Shown: piece by piece, positions 1-8,800 of the stretch
How positions within the stretch are numbered: the stretch's first letter is position 1
Layout of the letters: every line of letters starts with the position of its first letter
Assembly (NCBI GenBank): GCA_030849805.1
Contig: JASANZ010001761.1
Span: 1-14,093 of the forward strand
DNA: 14,093 bases
Direction of reading: 5' to 3'
Source: Sergeia podlipaevii
Lineage: Eukaryota; Euglenozoa; Kinetoplastea; Trypanosomatida; Trypanosomatidae
The notes under the pieces: model-generated
Databases searched by the model: none
The model's input: the letters and a program-made list of their open reading frames with translations, nothing else
What the model was told of the DNA's origin: nothing
Translations under genes and position numbers: made by a program

Positions 1-555
1 GTTGCCATTTAAAATGAAAAGAGCTGAGGAGGTAATTTTTTTGGTAAGTCGAGAAGAAATAGGCAAAAAAAAAAAAAAGAAGAGAGGGGAAAAGGGACAG
101 AAACTCCCCCTTTCTTCCAAAAAAAAGTTTAAAAAAGTGAACCGTTTGCTTTGCTCCCCTTGCAAAAAAGCAACCGTTAAAAAAAAAAACACACGATACT
201 TCAGCGAAAAAGGCAAAACAAAACAATGAAAATAGCAAAAAAAAAAAAAAGTAGTCGTGTACAAAAGCGATCACGTGTACGATAACGTATGAACTAAAAT
301 ATTTTTCTTTAAAAAAAGTGTAGATGATTTTTAGATATATACAATGGGAAGCGGAGAAAAAAAAAGAATGAAGTGCTTCTGTTTTCCTCTCGCGTGTAAA
401 GAAAAAATGACAACAACAATAAAAAACAAAAATGAAAGGAAAAAGTGCAGGTCAACTGTCGTCAAAGGAAGAAAATGCGCTTAAAACTACGTACCGAGCA
501 ATGGTCTGGTGCAGTTTTGACAGCGCAAAAGCAAAAAACAGATTTCGACCCAAAT

Positions 556-596
556 GTTTGTGTGTGTGTGTGTGTCTGTGTGTGGGTGTGCGTGTA
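556..596. repeat. TG dinucleotide repeat, imperfect
   Basis: About 40 bases of alternating TG with a few interruptions (a C and extra Gs) on the plus strand. It is a simple-sequence repeat in non-coding DNA. Confidence 0.9.
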
Positions 597-1853
597 ACAG
601 GATGTGGTCACTGCCACTATAACCGCCTCCAAATTGGCAAAAACTTTCTTTCTTTCACTATTGCTTATTGATCCTTTTTTCTTTAATGCTGCATATAAAA
701 GCGAGCCTATATATTCCTTCAATCAAAAAAAAATTGACAGAATGCAGATGTTCGCTACTCCAGCAATGCCAATAAACGAAAAAAAAAGTAAAAAAAAAAA
801 GAGTAAAAAGAAAAGGATTATAAATACATAAAGAGAGAGGTCAAAAAAAGCGGCGCGAGATATCACAATACCAAAAAAAATGATACTGAAGTCCATTTTT
901 CTGGCACGCAGCATTGGAGCCAGAAGCAAAAAAAGAAATGGAAAAAAATCGGCTTAAAGACGAAAGTAGCACTGTTCATCTAAAAGGCGCAGTATGCTCA
1001 ATACGTTAAATAAAAAGTAAATAAACAATAACTCCGTTGTCTACCTCGCTCTCATACATATCTGGAACTGGCATATAAGCTTTTCGAGGAAAAGAAAAAA
1101 GAAAAAAACGCGTTGGCACGCTATCATTCACACTTTTCAGTCATAGCACTCATGGAGATGCTTAAAATATATATATATGTATATACTGCTTTCTAGGTTT
1201 GTATAAGAGATGCACTGCTAGTAAGTGCAGCAAGCAGTTCACTTTCTTCCGTCCTTTTGGTTACATATCTAAGCGCAACACTTCTCTATTGATATTCCTT
1301 TTTCTTTCTTTTATGGAAAGGGAGAACTTGCCCTCTTGACATCCTCGTTGTTGTTGTTGCTCTCTTTACCTCTTTTTTTAAAAAACTGTCCTTCCTCACC
1401 CGCAGGAGATTCTTTAATGATTGCTACAATAAATCTTTCTTCGCTTGCATAAAACTACTCACAGAAAAAAAAAGGCAAGCACATACATAAAAAAAAAAGA
1501 AGAAGAAAAAAAGCAGAGGAAAAGAATAAGGGTGCAATGTTCCGCCACATGTTTTATAAAATTTAGACACCACATTGACTCCGAACACCATTTTTTCCTT
1601 TTCTCTCTCCCTCTCTCGCAGCATTCACTGTACATATAAACAATGATAGACACAAAAAAAAAAATATAGTGAGAGAAAGAGAAATGCAGTAGGTCAATCA
1701 TGGGTTTCGAGCACGGTCCCATCAGCAAACCCTCGGCTATCAAAAAAGCGGAAAATTTTTTTTAGAAAATCTAGATGCAACGAAAGCACCCACCTATAAA
1801 AATGCACACAAAAAGATAGCCGCTGCTCTTTTATTTTCCGTTTTCTTTTTTTC

Positions 1854-1874
1854 ATTATTATTATTATTATTATT
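1854..1874. repeat. ATT trinucleotide repeat, seven units
   Basis: Seven consecutive ATT units on the plus strand, flanked by T/C-rich sequence. It is a microsatellite in non-coding DNA. Confidence 0.9.
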
Positions 1875-2773
1875 TTCTTTTCTTTTCCCTGTTCATTCCC
1901 TCGATACAAGAAGCATCAACTGAAATGAAGCGCATCTGCTGCGCATGTACCGTCCAACCTTCCTCTGATCATGAATTATTATTATTTTAAAAAAAGGGAG
2001 GAGGAAAAAAGAAAAGAAAAAAAACATTGTATGCTACGATCACTAGTAAGATAACAATAGTAATAAAAAGAATGAAGGGATGAACAAAAAAAAACAAAAA
2101 TCAAGTAGCGCACGTATTGCCCTCTCTCTCTAACTATCTATCTATCACTGTTGTTCACTGGGTTCAGTCACGATACTTGACAAACAGTCGTTTCCTCTGT
2201 AATAGGAAAGAGGACGAAGAGGGGAGAGCGTACGTAGGTGAAAGCAACGCAAAAAGACACCATATAAAAATAAAAGTGGCAGCGGAATCATAGCGAAAAA
2301 AAAAAATAATAATAATAGAGAAAAACAAAGGAACTCACATAATAATTTAAATTGAGTAAAGACATTGCATCCCATCATGATAAAAAATGCAAACAGATAA
2401 GCACATTCAAGGAATAAATATATGTATACTAAGGTAATGCGAATCAAATCAATTTTCGTCTTTTTCGTGGACGACAAAAAAAGTGCAATAATGATAACAA
2501 TAGAAGTATTAATAATAAATGCGCCAGTCAACATGTTTCTCTCTTTGGCCGCACTAACACCAACAGGTCAGTACATCCAATTTCATAGTGGTTACGTAGT
2601 CAGCACAATGCCAAACATTTCAGAAAAGATCGTAACAATAGTTACAATATTAATAATAAAAAATAAACAGAAGTTTCAGTCGACTCTATCCTGAATGACA
2701 TATAGTAAAATATTGAAAAAGCAGCAGCAGCAACAAAAAGAACAAAGCGGGGGGTAATCAAACGATTATATAT

Positions 2774-2848
2774 TTATTTTTTCCTCGCTCGCAGCGTACG
2801 CATCCTCACTAACCTGAAACAAGCAAAAAAAAAAAGAGAAAAAAAAAC
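2774..2848 (-). promoter_or_regulatory. Pyrimidine tract, AG and 9-codon frame immediately after the stop codon
   Basis: Directly downstream of the TAG of the large gene, the minus strand has a T/C tract (about 2848-2826). An AG follows at 2815-2814, then ATG (2803-2801) opening a nine-codon frame ending in TAA at 2776-2774. About 33 bases here (2783-2815) are much more GC-rich than their surroundings. The arrangement resembles a second trans-splice acceptor, which would place the end of the transcript close to the stop codon. It may equally be chance within the 3' UTR. Confidence 0.25.
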
Positions 2849-2852
2849 ATTG

Positions 2853-5800
2853 CTATCGTGTGGCATTCTGTGACAAAACCCTGTGAGCGCCAAGAGGCAC
2901 AAAGGTGCCGCGCTGCGGTGTTGATGCTCGATACCGCATCAGCACCTCCGCATCGTGTAGCACCCGCTCCGCCACCGCCACACGCGCTGTGATGTACGCC
3001 TTCTCATCTTCACTTGACGCAGTGGCACAGCGCTCGCGAAGCTTCAAGATGCCCTCACGCAGATCTCGGATGTGTCGAGCGATGCTATTAGGATGTGGGG
3101 TGCGGTTGCTGACGCGAGAGATGTCGCTCAAGACATGCAGCATATCGCTAGGCCGCTCGTCCTCGTCGCAGATGCCAACCATCGCCACTGTGTGGGCAGG
3201 GGCTTCTAAAATGTTCCTGAAAAGCCCCAGGGGTTCGTTGTAGTCACCAATGAGGGCACGGGTATAGTGCTGAATGGCGTCAAAAACGGCGGTGCACGTC
3301 ATGGAGGACACCAGCACGTCCCCATCCCCGTCGTTGTCGCTGCTGCTGTGGCTACCCGCTACACGCTGCGTAAGATACAAGGTCACCGCCATCACCCCAG
3401 GGTCAGCGGTCTGCAGTGCTGGGTCGGCGTTATCGATGGCGACCGCAAGAAACTGGTCAAAGTCGGTGGGGTCGTTGACAACGTGAGTAGTCACGCCAAC
3501 AATGTGCGGGCCGAACAAAGGGCTCTGTTCCACGGCAAAATTGTGATAATCGGCATCGGGCTCGACCGGGAGGAGATCCGCCGTGATGCCATCCTTGATA
3601 AGACACATAGACACCTGCAGCTCACCCAGAATCCCTGTGGGGCGGTGCGACTGAGGCTGCCCTGTTCCTGACAGCACCGTGCCTAGGCTAGAGTTGTCTG
3701 CATTCATGCCATGTAGTACCTGATAGGCGATCTTGCGCAGGATCAGTGGCGTAAAGGCGCAGTTACTGCTATCTGCTGCAAGTAACCCCGTGCAATGTCC
3801 AGTCAGAAACATGCGCACAAGCTCGTCAATCACGCGCGACTCGAGAAAATGGTTGGTGCCACTGCGTGTAATCACCTCGTCGCTATCAAACCGCATGCCA
3901 CCGGTATCGGTGCCCACTAACACCGTGCTGCCCTGCACGACCGCCTTGCCACCTCCCATAAGCCGCTGCTCGAAGCACACCAGAGACCGTATAGGATAGG
4001 GGTCGTCAACGGTGGGAGTAGCGCTGGTGGGAGCACCTAGCTTGAGTGCTGCAGCAGGTAAAGAGCGGCGTCGTCGCTGTGTGCTATTGCTTGCCCGGAG
4101 AGTATCCTCGGAGCTCGGCAGTGGCCGTGGCGTGCCCGCGCCGTTGGACAGCCGCTTCGCGCGAACGCCTGGAGGACTCTCCTCTCCACCTTGTGGAACA
4201 GAAGAGGCATCACTGTGTAGGTAGGCCTTGGGTTCATGGTGATCGAAGTCCCTGAGGAGTGCCTCCGCATCACGCACCATCTCCGCAAGCCGCTCTAAAA
4301 TCTCTTTTGTGTTCGCCTGCTCAATAGGGTCCGACGTCGACTCCAGCTTCTGCATGAGCGTTGGTGCAAGGTCCGTGCGGATGCCCATGATAAACTTGAC
4401 TATACTACCCGGATGCGTAGGGCGATTGGTGATTTCGCCAAGGCGCTTCTGCACGAGTAACATTTGATTGGCGCGAGCCTCATCGCTGCCAATGCCGAGC
4501 AATGCCACTGTGTAGCACGGGCCACCAAGTGCGTAGTGGTAGAGAGCACGTGGCACAAGAAGGCTTCGCTCCAGGACAGCGTTGTACAAACCAACATTCT
4601 CCCCCGCAAAGCTCGCCACCAGAGAGCACACCAACACATCCTCCTCCTCCTTCAGCTTTAGTTTCAATATGAGAGAACAGAAGACAAGACCGTAATCGCG
4701 GTTCCGTTCGCCAGTGGCGCGCGTTAAGGCCGTGGTAATCATCGTGTCGAACGCTGCAGGGCTATCCACGTGAGAGTAGGTAACACCGTGCACGCACGAG
4801 CCAAATATTGGCGAGATGGCGATCACAAGCTTTTGTGGCTCGCTATGCGGAGTCAAGAGATCAGTGACAGTCTCTCCCTTGAGCTGCACGATGGACGCAA
4901 TTAGATTGCCAGACTTCCCGCTCGTCTTGTTACTTGAGCTTATCTCTCCAAGAATGGCATGCACAACGCTCTTGAGCACGAGAGGTGAGAAGTAAGAAGA
5001 ACGACTGTCGGCACCTAAAATAGCCGCGTTACAGCCCATTAGCACTGTGTTACAGAGCTCCTTTAGCACGTCGGACTGAGTCTCAACCGCCCCACATGTA
5101 ACCTCCGTCACCTCATCCACATCGTACTCCTCAAAATCATCCTCGGTGGTGGCGATCACCATGGTATTGTCGTATGTGACGTTGGAGGTTTCGCTGCACA
5201 TTGGATCCACAATCACCAGCGTCCGCACTTTCGTAGAGGCAGGAATGCCATTCGCAGCGCGGCCGCCAAACTCACTTGCAGCAGCAGCGGCAGCACCACG
5301 TCCTTCCGCCTCGGCGTAATTGCTTTCTCTATCGCTTGATGAAAAATCACTAATGCTGTCCACAGTGATGATAAAATTGTCCTCACCAGCAAGTGCCGCT
5401 ACTGGTGTTGCTGTAGTGCCTGCTGCTCCTGCCTTACTACCCATCGTCGCTCTCTGCTGAGGTGGCTGTTTTCCTCCTGCTCCTCCCACCGCACCGCTCA
5501 ATGAACCATCGGGGCACACCACTGGAGGGGGCATGATGATCGTAGCAGGCCGCTGCAGCTGTTGGTCGCTAGGCCACGCTGGGCCATCAAAGCCAATAGC
5601 AGTCGGCGCGCCAGGTATCACCGACACAGCACTCCCACTCTGGTGCTTTATAGAACCACCACCACCACTGCCAGCAGCGGAGGTCGGTGAGACGCTCTTG
5701 TTGCCGTCCGCACCCATTTCGAGATTGAGAAACTGTACTGGTCTCACAAACGCAGCCCCCGCCGCCGCGTGCCCACGCTGGGCGTACGAGTCCGTGTTCA

Positions 5801-8800
5801 TGGCAGCTGCGCTGTCCTTGGATGAAAGAGACTGCAGTTTTGTGCGATTTGAATTGGCCGCGGCGTGCACTCCCCCTCCTCTCTCTCCTGATGGTCCCTG
5901 AACCCCAGAGAGGGAGACTGCTGGATTGACAGAGGGAGGAAGAGAAGAAGGAGAGATCAAAGTCAGGTGCTTCACTGACAAGGGAGACGTCATGGTCGTA
6001 GCTGGTTGGGTGGAAGCAGTAGCGTTCAAATTGGAGACCGTGGACGACCCTTGAGATGAATTTTCCAACTGGCGGCCACCACCTGCCTGACCTTTACGAT
6101 TTCCCTTACCTCCTCCTCCCCCACGCTTGCTTCCACTACTTCCGACGCTACCGTGTCGCCGGTGGTGATGCAAAGAGCGCTTGCCTTGGCCACTGATAAC
6201 AGAGGGGGAAAAAGAACTGTTCTTGCCCGCGCTACTTTTGTCAGAGTGGCTCTGCTGACGGCTAGTTTTCCGCATAGAGGAAAGCCTCCGGGTGGCACGC
6301 ACGCCTAGACCGAAGTCGTCGATAAAGGAACCATGAACCGTCTCAAAGGCGCCAACTGCCGTTTTGTTTGCGAGAATTGCGTCCGCCTTGGCACGCAGCT
6401 CTAGGAGTCGCTTCTGTCGAGATCCCTCCTGTGATGACGGTAAGGAGGTGAAGGATGAGCTGTCTGGCTTGAGTTCCCGGTTGAGCAGCTCACGGAACCG
6501 CTGCACGCTGCCGAGCAAGTTGGGCTTGTTCGAAATAGTAGCCAGTTTGTGTTGCGTGTTCAGCATCTGCACCGCGCCGGTGTCAGTCGCGCCGACTGCA
6601 CACATGGCAACTGTGAAACACGGACCGCCGAGCGCGCTCTGGAAAAGTTGATGTGGCGCATTGTCTGCCTTCTGCAAAATCTGCTGATACACGTTGTGGT
6701 TGCTACCCGCGTCGCTTAGCAGCAAGGATGAAATGAGTACGTCGTCAGGCTTCGGCTGCACAAGAACAACTGAAAAAACAATAACACCGCTGAGCACACC
6801 GCCGCCTTGGTGGTTTCCTGTGCCTGACGCAGCTACGTTTGAGCTGAACCTATTGTTGTTGTGGCTGCCATCCTCATTGCTCACCTTTAGATCTGCGTTG
6901 TTGCTGTATGCCTCCGCAATCAACGACGTCAGCTGCGCGTGACGGGTCACCTGCGTGTAGGCGATCTTGTCCAACGACATGCCAACAAAGGGTGAGGCGC
7001 TGTAGACAGCAGGAAAGAACTGCACCGGCTTGGCTTGCAAATCCGCGGCCAGGTTACCTTGCACCTGCGCAACCGCCATGTAAAGCTCCGAGGAAGGAGG
7101 TAAGTGGTGAAAAATGCCTTCAATGACTTCGTGAACAGCGGACATTGAGGCAGGCTTCGCGCTGTCAGTGGAACTCAGAAGCAACGCTGTGTTCATGCCG
7201 GACCTAAATTTGCGCTTGAGCGCGTGTAACGTCAGTGAGGAAAGCCTCTTCATGGTGGCGGCTCCACCGATAGCGGTGTCCAGTGACTTCCGACTACCGC
7301 TACTGCTGCTGGCATGCGCAGGCGTGCCAGTCAATGTTTGGGGACTTGTGTTGAACAAAATGTACTCGTCCACGTTGAAAAAGCGAGGCATCTCGCGGCC
7401 GTGGCGCACCTCCAGCACGTTTTGATCCTTGAGTGAGATGTCCACGCTGCCGCGGTGGTCAACGTCCACAACGGTGGTGCTCGTGTACACCACCACCGAT
7501 CGAATCGTGTTCTCCTTTCTGGAACGCTGTGCTCCGTTGCTACCTGCTGCGGAAGAGACTGAGTTCGTCGTGGGCTGGCGGCCCACAGGCTGCAGTGTCG
7601 TCGCCTTACCAACACTCGTGCAGAGCGGCCCAGCATCATTCAGAAAAGGAGCAACAGAGACCGCCTTGGCGTTCCTTTCCGTAGACGAAGTTGGCTTCAC
7701 TGTCCGTCGACGCGCCTCCTCTTCACCAGCAGCGGCGACAGAAGAAGCAGCCTTCTTGGTCTTCTTTACCCCACTGCTGCCCAAGCTGCTGCGGCGCCGC
7801 GCCTGTGCTTGGAGTTGCTGCTGCTGCTGTCTACGGACTCGCTCCTCCTCTGCTGCGAGGGCCTGAGCCAGCTTTTCTGCCTTTCGTCGCGCCATGAAAG
7901 ACCTCACCCGCTCTTTGCGTTCTTCGTTGGCACGGCGGATAGCCCGATCTCGCTCCTCCAATGCTGCACGCTTGGCCTGCAGTTCTAGTGTATCCTCTGC
8001 GTGTCCAGGTGACTTGATGCGCGATGAAGCGCTCTCATTGGAGATCATTTCAGTGTTCGAGTGCGACTTGTAGAAAGATGCACCACCTGGTATCCAATAG
8101 TCCCCAATTGCAAACTCGCCCCAACGACGAGCACGCGATGTCGTGGATAGATGCGCTGGTGCTGCAGTAGTAGCGTCGTTTGTGCCTTCGGTGATTTTAC
8201 TAGTCATCCCGGGGTGTCCTGCTGTGAAAGACCCGCGAGGCGCGGACGCTACTACTACCGCCGCCGCTGCTGCTGTTGCTAATGTAGCTTTGGTGGACGT
8301 CCCCGCCGCTGTGGTGCCTACAGCACCGACTCTAGATGGTGATCGCAACTTGCCCACAATAAGGGGGGCAGAGACTGGAAAAAATGGTGACGGTCCTGTG
8401 TTGACAGGCATACCGAAGCTCAGTAGCCCTTCTGCTGATGGGTACTCCATGCTCATGAGAAACTCATCCTTGCGGCTAACCGTAGGCGGAGAAACCCTAG
8501 CGGGCGTCTTTCCCTTTTCGAGAATGCTATTGCCTAGACGCGTTTGTTGAGTCGATTTTTTGTCGACGCGAACGGGCTGTAGTGAAGTTGGAACGCTGCC
8601 ATACATAACCTGCTGCTGTCCCTGTGCCATCTGCGCATTGCGCTTTCGCTTCGTTGCTCCGCCCTCTCCTTCAGTTTTCCCACCTTCTTCGTCGTCGGCC
8701 CAGTCAAACTCGCTGTTTTGCTGTTCGTCATTAAAGAAAGCATCGTACTCAGGATCGGGTGACGCAATGTAGATGCCAACATGCTTGCCGCCCTTGTGGT

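Larger units (their letters stand above)
1..2852. other. AT-rich non-coding region downstream of the giant gene
   Basis: No convincing gene is visible. The plus strand is rich in A tracts and short purine runs, so the minus (transcribed) strand is T/pyrimidine-rich, as in kinetoplastid intergenic DNA and 3' UTRs. The region holds a TG repeat (556-596), a TA tract (about 1167-1187), an ATT repeat (1854-1874) and an ATCT-rich patch (about 2120-2145). Between about 1290 and 1620 the skew partly reverses, with pyrimidine tracts on the plus strand. Long purine tracts at about 62-118, 780-816, 1489-1532 and 1990-2024 would read as pyrimidine tracts on the minus strand and could serve a gene beyond the left edge. 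The frames present are short and built from homopolymer runs. Confidence 0.7.

Noticed and set aside
2..229. Lysine-rich plus-strand frames at the left end (also at 604-831 and 1445-1639)
   Set aside because: They are made almost entirely of A-tract codons and look like homopolymer artefacts.
2145..2534. Minus-strand frame of 129 codons with several hydrophobic stretches, possible small membrane protein
   Set aside because: It lies in T-rich strand DNA, where Phe/Leu/Ile runs and long open frames arise by composition. It has no coding-like GC rise, and several ATGs precede it after the nearest acceptor-like AG.
2928..7511. Annotating the large protein as an active kinesin
   Set aside because: No module has an intact P-loop GK[S/T], the SSRSH switch I is not visible and DLAGSE is altered in all copies, so ATP-driven movement is not supported.
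7429..7866. Plus-strand frames inside the large gene (also at 5533-5901, 8143-8550 and 3267-3671)
   Set aside because: They are antisense to a well-supported coding frame, and their composition is what the complement of GC-rich low-complexity codons gives.
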